A DNA stretch of 25,011 bases from CAZBUB01 sp964494985 (GCA_964494985.1 CAZBUB010000036.1:1-25011), one strand, 5' to 3'; shown: positions 8,912-17,585, counted from the stretch's first letter. Program-made: numbers and translations. The notes: a model not told the origin generated them from the sequence alone.

Positions 8912-9328
8912 TTAAGGCGAAAACCAAAATTCCAGCTTCATCTGGTTCCCCTGGGGGTTGAAACTGACCTGGTGGAAATAGTTGCGCAGGATACAAAGCC
9001 CCCTGCCGTGTTCAGAGGTTTCTTGCACATTCCTTTGCAGGGCCTTATGCCAGTCAAAGCCTGGTCCCGGGTCCTGGACTCGAATACATATCTTTTCAGC
9101 ATCAAAATGGATCTGCAGCCAGATCTGCTGAGCCTGGTCCTGACTACAGCCATGGATAACCGCATTATTTAAGGCCTCCCGCAGGCCCAACAAAACCCAG
9201 AACCTGCCCTGCTGCTGCAAACCATTTTGCTGCAAAAAAATCTGCACCAGATTGCAAACTTGATCCACATCTGCAAGATTGGCAGAAAATCTGATCTGAA
9301 GCAAATCATGCGACTCTTTGACCTGCAC
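8912..9328 (-). CDS. Anti-sigma regulatory factor / serine-protein kinase (RsbW/SpoIIAB-like)
   Basis: A 138-residue HATPase_c_2 domain protein that would phosphorylate the neighbouring STAS protein or sequester a partner. Visible ATP-site motifs are the N box EALNNAVIHG (51-60), G1 DPGPGFD (86-92) and G2 HGRGL (107-111), all intact. I choose a GTG start at 9328: it lies four bases after the stop of the phosphatase gene, and GGAGG, overlapping that gene's last codons, sits at correct spacing. The longer open frame to 9430 merely runs back into the upstream gene. No sigma factor is encoded nearby, so the final target could be a sigma factor elsewhere or a non-sigma partner. Confidence 0.9.
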   Translation of the reverse strand: MQVKESHDLLQIRFSANLADVDQVCNLVQIFLQQNGLQQQGRFWVLLGLREALNNAVIHGCSQDQAQQIWLQIHFDAEKICIRVQDPGPGFDWHKALQRNVQETSEHGRGLCILRNYFHQVSFNPQGNQMKLEFWFSP

Positions 9329-9332
9329 CTGT

Positions 9333-10454
9333 CTAAACCTCCACAGCCAAGAGCAACGCATCATCCTGGGGCTGCATAGCATCCCCCAACAGCTTTTGCA
9401 CTGTTTGTCGGGTGGCCTTCTGCAAGTCAAGCCCTCGAGTGCCCTGCACGATTTTTTTCAACTCCTGTTGGCCCTGGCTCAAATGTCTTTTTTGTTCCCC
9501 CCAGGCCTCCAGCAATCCGTCAGAGTACAAAAAAAAGCGTTCCCCTGGCTGGACCCTGATTTTTTGCCAACCGAAATTAGCTCCTGCAAACACACCCAGA
9601 ACATCCCCTGCATTTTGCAAAAAAAACGGCTCCTGCTCCCAGCCTTGATAAAGCAAAGCCGGATGCCCTGCGTTGACCACGCGAAGCTCCTGCTGGACCC
9701 GATCCAGACAAGCATAACAGGCAGTAAGGAATTTACCTGCTGTAAAGAACTCCAGCAGGACCTGGTTCATCAGACGCATTGTCTCCTCAGGGGAATAGAT
9801 AGGAGAGCTATTCTGGCGCACCAGCACTTTCAAGGCCGAAGTCGCCAGGGAGCTACCCAAATCGTGTCCGCTGACGTCAGCCACAAAAAAACCCCAAACA
9901 TCCTGATTGATGCGAAAGACATCGTAAAAGTCACCACCTGCCTCCAGAACAGGGATGTATTCCTTTTCAAAGCCTGCCTCTGGCTTGTCTTCAGGTTGTA
10001 CCAGATAAGATTGCTGAGCCTTTTGCACCTGCTTTAGCTTTTCTGCCTGCCATTGGATAATTTTGCGATAGGAATCCCTGAGCTGCAGATGGGTCTTGAC
10101 CCTGGCCAAAACCTCCTCTTTCTGGAAAGGCTTGGATATGTAATCCACCCCGCCCAGCTCAAAGCCCTGTACTTTGCTTTGGATATCTTGCAAGGCAGAG
10201 ATGAAAATGATGGGTATTTCTGCGGTGCTGGGCTCTTTCTTCAGGCTGGAGCAGACCTGAAATCCGCTTTCATGAGGCATCATGATATCCAGAAGGATCA
10301 GTTCTGGCTGCATCTCCCTGGCCATTTGTCTCGCTTGGGAGCCGTCCTGGGCCCACAGGGTCTGGTATCCTGCCTTGCGCAAAAAGGTTTGCAGCATTTT
10401 GGCATTTATCTGTTCATCATCTACTATCAATATACGAATGCTGCTATTGGACAT
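9333..10454 (-). CDS. Response regulator-PP2C (SpoIIE/RsbU-type) serine phosphatase
   Basis: The 373-residue protein has an N-terminal receiver (1-~125: D12/D13, phospho-acceptor D56 in LLDIMMP, K108 in SKPF), a coiled-coil-like linker (~127-150) and a PPM/SpoIIE phosphatase domain. Metal-binding motifs are EAGGDFYD (171-178), ADVSGHDLG (192-200), YSDGLLEA (310-317) and the final DDALLLA (364-370). It should dephosphorylate the STAS protein encoded two genes on, under control of phosphorylation of its receiver. I use the ATG at 10454 because TGGAG lies seven bases before it; a frame continuing to 10544 has an atypical leader. It is the first gene of the seven-gene chemosensory operon, which makes the CheA encoded downstream the obvious candidate kinase for its receiver (inference). 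Confidence 0.94.
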   Translation of the reverse strand: MSNSSIRILIVDDEQINAKMLQTFLRKAGYQTLWAQDGSQARQMAREMQPELILLDIMMPHESGFQVCSSLKKEPSTAEIPIIFISALQDIQSKVQGFELGGVDYISKPFQKEEVLARVKTHLQLRDSYRKIIQWQAEKLKQVQKAQQSYLVQPEDKPEAGFEKEYIPVLEAGGDFYDVFRINQDVWGFFVADVSGHDLGSSLATSALKVLVRQNSSPIYSPEETMRLMNQVLLEFFTAGKFLTACYACLDRVQQELRVVNAGHPALLYQGWEQEPFFLQNAGDVLGVFAGANFGWQKIRVQPGERFFLYSDGLLEAWGEQKRHLSQGQQELKKIVQGTRGLDLQKATRQTVQKLLGDAMQPQDDALLLAVEV

Positions 10455-10775
10455 TGCCACTCCAGAAAACAGGCCAAATGAGTTTAGCAGAGTTGTAAGC
10501 CCACATGAGCTATGTACCACGTCCACTGCCCGAAACGAAAACAACTGGTAAGGGGCCAGATCCCGGGCCTAGGACTTAGGTTGTTGCGATTATGGTGAAC
10601 AGCTCTACAGAGTTCAAAACTTTTTACCCGAATCTGAGCGGAAGTTCAAGGCGAGGCAAAGTCCTGTCTTTGAGCAGAACATTTAAGTCAAAAGGCTTCA
10701 GACTCTTTGGCGTAGTTCTGGACTTCAGCCATCTGCAGTGCTAAAAAGGCCTTATTTGGAATTGGAGCAGTGACA
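10455..10775. promoter_or_regulatory. Divergent intergenic region between the chemosensory operon and the GGDEF/EAL gene
   Basis: These 320 bases separate two outward-facing signalling units and must hold the promoters of both. On the minus strand TTGAAC (10644-10649) and TAAAAA (10621-10626) stand 17 bases apart, a weak sigma70 match that would leave a leader of about 160 bases before the phosphatase gene. No convincing -24/-12 (GG-N10-GC) element and no convincing + strand promoter were found. No gene, tRNA or clear terminator is visible. Confidence 0.4.
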
Positions 10776-13700
10776 ATGAATCTGGAGCAGGATATGCGGC
10801 AAAAGACCCTATTGCTTGTGGATGACGAACAGACGAACAGGAAACTGCTCAAAATCCATCTCGTAAATCTAGCCGGACACATTTTAGAAGCTGATTCCGG
10901 ACAGGAAGCCTTGGAGCTGGCCAGCAAAGAGCTTCCGGATCTGATTCTGTTAGATGTAATGATGCCCGGCATGGATGGATATCAAGTCTGCAGCAAACTG
11001 CAAGAGAATGAAGATACCAAGGATATCCCGGTGATCTTCCTTTCTGCACTCAGTAATCCAGAGGCCAAAAGCCAAGCCTTCCAGGCAGGGGCAGTAGATT
11101 ATGTCCCTAAACCCTTTAATGCAGAAGAGCTCCTGGCCAGGGTAAGCACCCATCTGACCATCAAAGAGCAGAAACAGGCCCTGAGCAGATACTCCCAAGA
11201 CCTAGAACATAAAGTCCAGCAGCAGACCAGGAGCCTGCAGGAATCCAAGCAGGAGCTGGAAAAAAACTATCAAATCCTGCAGGTTATCAATGATCTGCTC
11301 TTATTGTCCCTGCAGCATCTCAGCCTCCAAAAAATTCTGCAGCAGGCCCTGGACTTGCTTCTGGATATCCCTTGGCTTGCCTTCCAGCAAAGGGGCTGCA
11401 TCTTCCTGTATGACCAACAAAGCCAGGAATTACACTTGACCGCCCAGCGCAATCTATCCCTGGATTTGCAACAGGATTGTGCCCAATTGGCAGTTGGTGA
11501 ATGTCTCTGCGGTCAGGCTGCCCAAGCCAGGGAGATCATATTCGAGCCCAGCGTACCGGAAAGACATAAGGCTCTTGTCTCTGAGACCAACGATCATGGG
11601 CATTATTGCGTGCCCATAGCTACAGGGCAGGACATGTATGGCATAATGAACATCTATGTCCAAACCGGACATAAGCCCTATAGCCTGGAAAAAGATTTCC
11701 TTCGCTCTGCAGCCAACACCCTGGCTGGAATCATCAAGCGCTATCATACAGAGCAGGAGAGGAATGAACAACAAGAAAGGCTGCAGACGTTGATTGATTC
11801 CATGCCGGATATAGTCTGCTTTAAAGATGAACATGGGCGCTGGCTGCAGGCCAATCAGGCAGATCTGGAGCTTTTCGGCCTGCAGGGCGTAGACTATAGA
11901 GGCCTGACCGATCAAGAGCTGGCAGAATACAATCCATTTTATAGGGATGCCTTGCAGCAATGCCAAAAGTCCGATGCCCTGGCCTGGCAAAAACAAGGCA
12001 TTACCCGCCAGGAAGAGTTAGTGCCTATGGCTGAGGGCCAGCACAAGACCTTTGATGTGATCAAGGTACCCATATTTTATTCAAACCACAGCAACAAAGG
12101 GCTCTTGGTCATTGGCAGGGACATCACCAACAGAAAAAGGATGGAGCAGAGCCTGCAGGCCTCTGAAAACCTTTATCGGGCCGTATTTGAGACCGCGCAA
12201 AATCCCATGTGCATCATTGACCAGGAGGAAACCATCGTCCTGGCTAACAAGGCCTTTTCCGAGATGGCCGGACAATCTGTGCAGGAAATCAATAACAGCA
12301 GAAAATGCACAGAGTTTATTGCCAGGCAAGAACTGGAGAACCTTAAAGATTACCGCACACTTCGCCTGTTGGAAGCAGATTCCAAAGCCAGGGCCTATGA
12401 ATTGAGTTTCCAGACTCAAAATGGGGAGATCAGAACCGTACTGGCCAATGCCAGTCTTATCCATGCAGCACAGCGTTTGGTGCTCTCCCTTTTGGATATT
12501 ACTGATCAAAAACGATATGAGCAGGAACTGCATCAAAGGGCTTTTTACGATCAGCTCACTGGTTTGCCAAACCGGGCCCTGTTCATGGACAGACTCAAAA
12601 GGGCCTTGGAAAGACGGCAAAAGGACAACAAACACTTTGCTGTGCTGTTTATCAACCTCTCCAGATTCAAGCTTATAAATGAGAGCCTAGGACACGGCTC
12701 AGGGGACCAGATTCTCCAAGAAGTGGCAGCAAGGGTGACGAATCTGGCAGGCAGCAAGAATACCGTGGCCAGATTTGGAGGCAATGAGTTCGTGCTGCTC
12801 ATCGAGGATATGGCGGATTTTTCTGAAGCCGCTTTTATGTCGGACAAGGTCCTCAAGGCAATGGATAGCCCTATTCTGGTTCAGGGGCAGGAGATCAATG
12901 TTAACTGCAATATAGGTGTTGTCAGCAGCACACATGAATACAAGGATCCTGCACAATTGGTCCGGGACGCAGCCATCGCCATGAACCGCTCCAAGCTGGA
13001 GGGTCAAAATCGGATTAAGGCCTTTAATCAAAGTATGCATCAGCAGGCCCTGCAGATCCTGCACCTGGAAAACGACTTGCGCAAGGCACTGGAGAGGGAA
13101 GAATTGGCAATACATTATCAGCCCATAATCGATTTGTCCCAAGGCAGGCTGGTGGGCCTGGAAGCCTTGCTAAGATGGATTAACCCCAAAAAAGGCATCA
13201 TTTCTCCGGCACAATTCATACCTTTGGCAGAGGAAACTGAGCTGATCATCCCCATTGGGCGCTGGGCCCTAGAGCAAGCCTGTGCACAACTGCGCTCCTG
13301 GCAACAGGATCTGGGTCTGCAGGACATTTTCCTGAGCGTGAACCTCTCAGCCAAACAGTTCAAAGATATCGATCTGATCTATAACCTGGACAATTTGCTG
13401 CGCAGATCCGGCTTGCCGCCAGAGAGCCTTAAGCTGGAGATCACCGAGTCCGTGATCATGCAGGATGTGGAGTCCTCCACCAAGACCTTGCAAGCTATCA
13501 GGGACAGGGATATCCAGCTGGCCATAGACGATTTCGGTACTGGCTACTCCTCTCTGAGCTACCTGCAGCGTTTCCCTGTACAATATCTCAAGATTGATCG
13601 ATCCTTTATTTGGCCTATGCAGGGCCAGGATCAGAATTATGAGCTGGTGCGGACCATTATCAGCATGGCCAGGAACCTGAACAAGGAGGTGGTAGCTGAA

Positions 13701-13862
13701 GGCCTGGAAACAGCAGTACACTTGCACCTTTTGCAGGAGCTGGGCTGCGGTCTGGGACAGGGCTTTTATTTTGCCAAACCCTTGGATGCCCAAGCAACTC
13801 AGGATTTTTTGCAGAGGCAGTTGGCCGGGGAGGCCTTGCCCGGGTTCGAAACCCAGCTTTAA
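10776..13862 (+). CDS. REC-GAF-PAS-PAS-GGDEF-EAL c-di-GMP signalling protein, cyclase site degenerate
   Basis: The 1028-residue cytoplasmic protein has a receiver (~8-125, D60 in LLDVMMP), a coiled coil (~135-170), a GAF-like domain (~175-325), two PAS domains (~338-455 and ~463-585), GGDEF (~590-755) and EAL (~765-1015). The GGDEF signature reads GGNEF (668-672) and the usual metal-binding Asp before it is Asn627 (FINLSRF), so cyclase activity is probably lost. The phosphodiesterase site looks complete: E796-A-L, the SVNLSAKQF Asn, ITES Glu, D918-D919 in DDFG, KIDRSF and VAEGLE. The likely net activity is c-di-GMP hydrolysis, with GGDEF as possible GTP sensor. The ATG at 10776 has GGAG eight bases upstream; a GTG two codons earlier is too close to it. 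No transmembrane segment is seen. It is transcribed away from the chemosensory operon. Confidence 0.95.
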   Translation: MNLEQDMRQKTLLLVDDEQTNRKLLKIHLVNLAGHILEADSGQEALELASKELPDLILLDVMMPGMDGYQVCSKLQENEDTKDIPVIFLSALSNPEAKSQAFQAGAVDYVPKPFNAEELLARVSTHLTIKEQKQALSRYSQDLEHKVQQQTRSLQESKQELEKNYQILQVINDLLLLSLQHLSLQKILQQALDLLLDIPWLAFQQRGCIFLYDQQSQELHLTAQRNLSLDLQQDCAQLAVGECLCGQAAQAREIIFEPSVPERHKALVSETNDHGHYCVPIATGQDMYGIMNIYVQTGHKPYSLEKDFLRSAANTLAGIIKRYHTEQERNEQQERLQTLIDSMPDIVCFKDEHGRWLQANQADLELFGLQGVDYRGLTDQELAEYNPFYRDALQQCQKSDALAWQKQGITRQEELVPMAEGQHKTFDVIKVPIFYSNHSNKGLLVIGRDITNRKRMEQSLQASENLYRAVFETAQNPMCIIDQEETIVLANKAFSEMAGQSVQEINNSRKCTEFIARQELENLKDYRTLRLLEADSKARAYELSFQTQNGEIRTVLANASLIHAAQRLVLSLLDITDQKRYEQELHQRAFYDQLTGLPNRALFMDRLKRALERRQKDNKHFAVLFINLSRFKLINESLGHGSGDQILQEVAARVTNLAGSKNTVARFGGNEFVLLIEDMADFSEAAFMSDKVLKAMDSPILVQGQEINVNCNIGVVSSTHEYKDPAQLVRDAAIAMNRSKLEGQNRIKAFNQSMHQQALQILHLENDLRKALEREELAIHYQPIIDLSQGRLVGLEALLRWINPKKGIISPAQFIPLAEETELIIPIGRWALEQACAQLRSWQQDLGLQDIFLSVNLSAKQFKDIDLIYNLDNLLRRSGLPPESLKLEITESVIMQDVESSTKTLQAIRDRDIQLAIDDFGTGYSSLSYLQRFPVQYLKIDRSFIWPMQGQDQNYELVRTIISMARNLNKEVVAEGLETAVHLHLLQELGCGLGQGFYFAKPLDAQATQDFLQRQLAGEALPGFETQL

Positions 13863-13910
13863 GTCTAATATTTGATTATAGTCTGATGCCGCCTTTTCCA
13901 GCCTTATGCC

Positions 13911-15236
13911 TCAAACTAGGAACTGATCCGGAAAAAAGGCCTGCAGGCAGCTGCTGAGATCATGCAGAGTAAAAGGCTTGCCCAGGATCTGGTCCGCGCC
14001 CGCCTCTAGCAGCTCCTGTCTGGATGCTGCCTCCTCCTGGGCCGTGACCGCCACCAGGGCCATATCCTGGGAGGAATACCTCTGCCTGAGACTGGCTATC
14101 AGCTCTACTCCGCTAAGCTCCGGCATGCTCATATCCGTGAATACCAGGTCCGCAGGATTTTTCAGCAGCCACTGCCTGGCCTGGACAGGGGACTGGAACA
14201 GCTGAGGCTGCAAGTTCAGCTGAAAGAGCAACGTCCTGTACATGGCCAGAACCAGTCTTGAGTCGTCCACACAGCAGATCACCAGGCCCTGTTCTGATGT
14301 AGTCTCAGCAGCAGTCTTCTGCAACTGCCCCGCCAAGTCTGGCAGGCCATATTCCTGCAGCAGCCCCTGGTAATAGGAGCGCAGATCCGGGTGGGAAGCC
14401 TGCAGGTAGGATAGAATCTCCTGCCTGTATTCAGGGCTATTTAGAAGCTCCAGGACAATCTGATTGCTTTTGGCTTCCAGCAGGGAGGCCAGGATAGAGC
14501 CCCTTTCTTTCTGGGCCTGGAGCATATTCTGCAGCCCAGACAACAGCCCCTGCTCCAGGTTTTGTTCCAGGGCCCGGGCTGCAGCCAGACGCACATTCCA
14601 GGCCGGATCCAAAAGCCCTGCAGCCAAAGTATAGGCCCCTTTGCCAACCGGCAGCCTGGACAGGGCCTCATAGGCAGCGAAACGGACATTGGGGTCCTCA
14701 GGGTGGGCCTGCAGCAGCTTGCGCACCAGGTACAGAGCATTTTCAGTCCCCAGGCTGGACAGGATTTCCAGGGAGTTCAGGATCAGATCCTTGTCCTGGC
14801 TTTGCAGGTTCCCAGCCAGCAGGGGCAGGGCCTGCTCTCCAGATTGGAGCAGCTTCTCCCTGGCCAGCCTGCGTACCCTAGCCCCTGGAGCAGCCAGAAG
14901 GATATTCAGTAGCTGCAGGCTCTCCTTGCTCTGGGGATGCTTTACTTCCTGCAGCAAAGACTCTGTGAGCTGGGGATTGTCTGCGGCCTTGGTCTGTAAG
15001 ACCTGGGCCAGTCCGGTTCGAGCCTGCAACAGATCAGGCCTCTTATGGGCCAGGAAGAACAGCAGGTCCAAAGAGAAGCTGTCCGGGCTTTTGCTCAGCT
15101 CATAGAGCAGCCTGGTCCTGGTGCGCTGACCCAGCCAAGGCAAGTGCTCCAGGACCAGGGCTGCCTTTATCCGGTCCTTGGTTTGCAGATTGTGCAAAAA
15201 CTCCTGCAGGGCATGCTGATCGTTGATGTGGCTCAT
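13911..15236 (-). CDS. HEAT-repeat protein with C-terminal response-regulator receiver
   Basis: About 441 residues. Residues ~10-310 are Leu/Ala-rich paired helices with HEAT/PBS-lyase character (for example DPAWNVRLAAARALE and PNVRFAAYEALSRL), a protein-interaction scaffold. The C-terminal ~320-441 is a receiver: CCVDDSR acidic pair, phospho-acceptor D368 (FTDMSMPELSG), VTAQEE and K in LGKPF. No catalytic output is seen, so phosphorylation probably changes scaffold binding. I use the ATG at 15236; the frame opens seven codons earlier at a TTG, and neither has a clear ribosome site. It converges on the GGDEF/EAL gene with 48 bases between stops and no obvious terminator there. Partners are unknown; location beside the chemosensory operon suggests that pathway. 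Confidence 0.88.
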   Translation of the reverse strand: MSHINDQHALQEFLHNLQTKDRIKAALVLEHLPWLGQRTRTRLLYELSKSPDSFSLDLLFFLAHKRPDLLQARTGLAQVLQTKAADNPQLTESLLQEVKHPQSKESLQLLNILLAAPGARVRRLAREKLLQSGEQALPLLAGNLQSQDKDLILNSLEILSSLGTENALYLVRKLLQAHPEDPNVRFAAYEALSRLPVGKGAYTLAAGLLDPAWNVRLAAARALEQNLEQGLLSGLQNMLQAQKERGSILASLLEAKSNQIVLELLNSPEYRQEILSYLQASHPDLRSYYQGLLQEYGLPDLAGQLQKTAAETTSEQGLVICCVDDSRLVLAMYRTLLFQLNLQPQLFQSPVQARQWLLKNPADLVFTDMSMPELSGVELIASLRQRYSSQDMALVAVTAQEEAASRQELLEAGADQILGKPFTLHDLSSCLQAFFPDQFLV

Positions 15237-15390
15237 GCAATTTACAAATGAGGGCAAAACGTTTGTGACTTATGTGCACGCTGTCTTTATGGCCGTGGGA
15301 AATAAATCCTAGCCTGTTTCTGGCACGGAGCCGTGCTTATTGAGCGGCAGGAGCCTGTGTATAACTGCAGCTGTCGCTGTCGTAGACGTA

Positions 15391-15415
15391 AAAGGCCCGC
15401 ATGATGCGGGCCTTT
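15391..15415 (-). terminator. Rho-independent terminator downstream of fhs
   Basis: A perfect 10-bp stem (AAAGGCCCGC / GCGGGCCTTT) closes a five-base loop, ending about 30 bases past the fhs stop. Read on the minus strand the second arm runs into TTTT; on + it is followed by TTTATAAA, so it may work both ways. A smaller palindrome, GCACGG/CCGTGC at 15323-15336, lies between it and the HEAT-REC gene. The remaining sequence from 15237 to 15443 shows no gene. Confidence 0.85.
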
Positions 15416-15443
15416 ATAAACATTTCTTCAGTGGCCTTGGGGT

Positions 15444-17207
15444 CTAGAACAAGCCGCTGACATTACCAGTTTCTGGGTCCACGTCCACCTTGGTGTAGGC
15501 TGGATTAGAGCTGGTACCGGGCATGAAGGGGATAGTTCCCACCACAGGCACCAGAAATTTGGACCCGGAATAGATGTAGATATCCCGAACCGGCAGGCGC
15601 CAGCCCTTGGGCACACCTTTCCAGGTAGGCTCGTGGGACAGGCTGAGATGGGTCTTGGCCATCATAGTGGAGTAATCCTTGAATTGGGGATCAGCCTCCA
15701 GCATCTTGGCCTTCTTTTCCGCCTCAGGCAGCCAGTCCACACCGTCTCCGCCATAGACTTCCCTGGTAATGATGTCTACCCTTTCCCTGAGAGGAGTATC
15801 CAGGGAGTACAGGAAGTCAAACTTGGATTCTTCCTCACAGGCGTCCATGACCGCGTCAGCAAGCTCCAGAGCACCGTCCCCGCCGTCCATGAAATGGGTG
15901 GAGGCTGCGCAGCGCGCCCCTGCCTCTTCTGCCCGCTTCTTGACCAGCTCGATCTCTTCCTTGGTATCAGTGGGAAAGACATTCACGCAGACCACAGGGT
16001 TCATGCCAGACTTGCGGATGACCCCGATCAGGTGGATCATGTTGTCCATGCCCTTGTCCAGAAGGTCCAGGTTCTGCTTGGTGTACTCCTCTGGCAGGGG
16101 CAGCCCAGGGGTGACCTTGGGCCCGCCACCGTGCATCTTTAAAGCCCTGATGGTGGCGGTGAGCACGGAAACATGGGGCTTGAGGCCGCTGTTGCGGCAT
16201 TTGACGTTCCAGAACTTCTCGAATCCAATGTCTGCGGCAAATCCACTCTCGGTAACATGGTAGTCAAACATCTTCAGCCCGATGCGATCTGCGATGATCG
16301 AGGACTGGCCTACCGCTATGTTGGCGAAGGGACCGGCATGCACAAAGCAGGGCTGATACTCAGCAGTGCACATCAAGGTTGGATTGATGGTGTTGCGCAT
16401 CCAGGCGGTCATGGCTCCGCCCACCTTGAGATCTCCAGTGGTGACCCGGTTGCCGTTCAGGTCAAAGGCCACGGTCATGTTGCTTAATCTCTGTCGCAGG
16501 TCAGCCAGGTCGGTGGCAATGGACAGGATTGCCATGCACTCAGAGCTCACCGCGATATTGAAGCCGGACTCCATGGCGTAGCCGTTGGCTCTGCCGCCCA
16601 GACCAATGACCATCTTGCGCAGGGCTTGGGCACAGTAGTCCATGATCCAGTTCATCTCCACCCGGTTGGGATCAATATTCAGGGCAGGGATCCCGGAGAG
16701 CTTTTCGATTTTTTCCGGCCCATAGTTGCGCTCGTGCTGCATACGGGAGGTCAAGGCCACCATGGCCAGGTTGTGGGCGTTCATGATGTCATTGATATCT
16801 CCGGTCAGGCCCAGGGAAAACTCGGTCATGGGGATCAGGATGGCATTGCCTCCGCCTGCTGCTGTGCCCTTGATGTTCATGGTCGGACCACCTGAGGGCT
16901 GGCGCAGGGCACCACCAACATTCTTGCCCCTTTTGCCCAGGCCCTCCATCAGGCCCACAGAGGTAGTGCTTTTTCCCTCTCCTAATGGAGTGGGCGTAAT
17001 CGCGGTAACCTCGATGTACTTACCGTCTGGCTTGTTCTGCATCCGATTCATGATTTTCAGAAAATCCACTTTGGACAGCCTGCCCATGGGGATCATCTCC
17101 TCCTTGCTGAGGCCAAGCTTGTCTCGCCATTCATCCGGCATGGGCATATTCTTTTCCGCGGCCTCTGAGATCTGCCAGTCCTGCATTTTGGAAACATCGT
17201 AAGCCAT
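15444..17207 (-). CDS. fhs: Formate-tetrahydrofolate ligase
   Basis: The enzyme makes 10-formyl-tetrahydrofolate from formate, THF and ATP, feeding one-carbon and, in many anaerobes, Wood-Ljungdahl-type metabolism. The 587-residue protein matches the usual family length (~560-590) and shows the phosphate-binding loop TPLGEGKSTT (73-82, K79), ALRQPSGGPTMNIKGTAAGGG and the C-terminal SGSKFLVPVVGTIPFMPG block. It appears intact. The start is set at 17207, MAYDVSK, with GGAG ten bases upstream; a frame running 12 codons further lacks support. It is a single-gene unit here: promoter at 17394-17423, long leader, and terminator at 15391-15415. No folD or other folate gene is adjacent. Confidence 0.98.
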   Translation of the reverse strand: MAYDVSKMQDWQISEAAEKNMPMPDEWRDKLGLSKEEMIPMGRLSKVDFLKIMNRMQNKPDGKYIEVTAITPTPLGEGKSTTSVGLMEGLGKRGKNVGGALRQPSGGPTMNIKGTAAGGGNAILIPMTEFSLGLTGDINDIMNAHNLAMVALTSRMQHERNYGPEKIEKLSGIPALNIDPNRVEMNWIMDYCAQALRKMVIGLGGRANGYAMESGFNIAVSSECMAILSIATDLADLRQRLSNMTVAFDLNGNRVTTGDLKVGGAMTAWMRNTINPTLMCTAEYQPCFVHAGPFANIAVGQSSIIADRIGLKMFDYHVTESGFAADIGFEKFWNVKCRNSGLKPHVSVLTATIRALKMHGGGPKVTPGLPLPEEYTKQNLDLLDKGMDNMIHLIGVIRKSGMNPVVCVNVFPTDTKEEIELVKKRAEEAGARCAASTHFMDGGDGALELADAVMDACEEESKFDFLYSLDTPLRERVDIITREVYGGDGVDWLPEAEKKAKMLEADPQFKDYSTMMAKTHLSLSHEPTWKGVPKGWRLPVRDIYIYSGSKFLVPVVGTIPFMPGTSSNPAYTKVDVDPETGNVSGLF

Positions 17208-17240
17208 GAACAAAAACTCCTTTTTTGGGGTTATTAGCAA

Positions 17241-17265
17241 CACCCGGGAGCAAGCTCCCCTGGTG
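17241..17265 (-). promoter_or_regulatory. Hairpin in the fhs leader just upstream of the ribosome site
   Basis: GGGAGC/GCTCCC arms around a two-base loop, extended by a CACC/GGTG base with a small internal loop, lie about 20 bases before the fhs Shine-Dalgarno. If the promoter at 17394-17423 is right, the leader is about 180 bases, long enough for regulatory structure. A short palindrome CAGGTA-A-TACCTG sits at 17329-17341. I do not recognise a known riboswitch, including the THF class. Confidence 0.4.
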
Positions 17266-17393
17266 ACCTATATGCCATAAAGTATCAGGCTGCGTCTAAC
17301 TTACCTTACCTTGCAGTCTTCCAAGGACAGGTAATACCTGAATTTCTACCATCATACCAAAGGATTGTCCATGAAGCAGATTATTTTCATTTC

Positions 17394-17423
17394 CTTATAA
17401 TAAAAAGACAAGTTGTATGTCAA
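17394..17423 (-). promoter_or_regulatory. Likely sigma70 promoter of fhs
   Basis: On the minus strand a perfect TTGACA (17418-17423) and TATAAG (17394-17399, five of six) are 18 bases apart. Transcription would begin near 17387, about 180 bases before the fhs start codon. Confidence 0.6.
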
Positions 17424-17448
17424 AGCCTAACTGCAAAATTCTTTCAAA

Positions 17449-17486
17449 ATAGCAAAAGGAATTTGTCACGAGGGGCCTTTTGCTAT
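17449..17486. promoter_or_regulatory. Perfect 11-bp inverted repeat between fhs and dnaA-like promoters
   Basis: ATAGCAAAAGG (17449-17459) and its exact complement CCTTTTGCTAT (17476-17486) flank 16 bases. It lies just upstream of the fhs promoter and about 200 bases upstream of the DnaA-family promoter. It could be a protein-binding site or a terminator-like hairpin isolating the two divergent units; there is no long T tract after either arm. Confidence 0.45.
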
Positions 17487-17565
17487 CAATGACTGCTTCC
17501 CTCAAATGGCTTAAAATTAAAAAAAGAGCATTTTTAAAAAATTTGAAGAAAGATCAAATTTTAAA

Positions 17566-17585
17566 TGTGGAAAATATGATCCACA
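17566..17585. promoter_or_regulatory. Pair of DnaA-box-like sequences beside an AT-rich block
   Basis: TGTGGAAAA (17566-17574, complement TTTTCCACA) and TGATCCACA (17577-17585) face each other across two bases; each is one base from the TTATCCACA consensus. The block before them (about 17510-17565) is very A/T rich. This looks like a DnaA-binding control site upstream of the DnaA-family gene, or less likely a remnant or part of an origin; more boxes would be expected for oriC. The rest of the 590-base region between fhs and this gene holds only the promoters and repeats listed and no gene. Confidence 0.4.

Noticed and set aside
15323..15336. tRNA or terminator at the GCACGG/CCGTGC palindrome
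   Set aside because: The stem is six pairs with almost no loop, lacks a T run, and no cloverleaf can be drawn around it.
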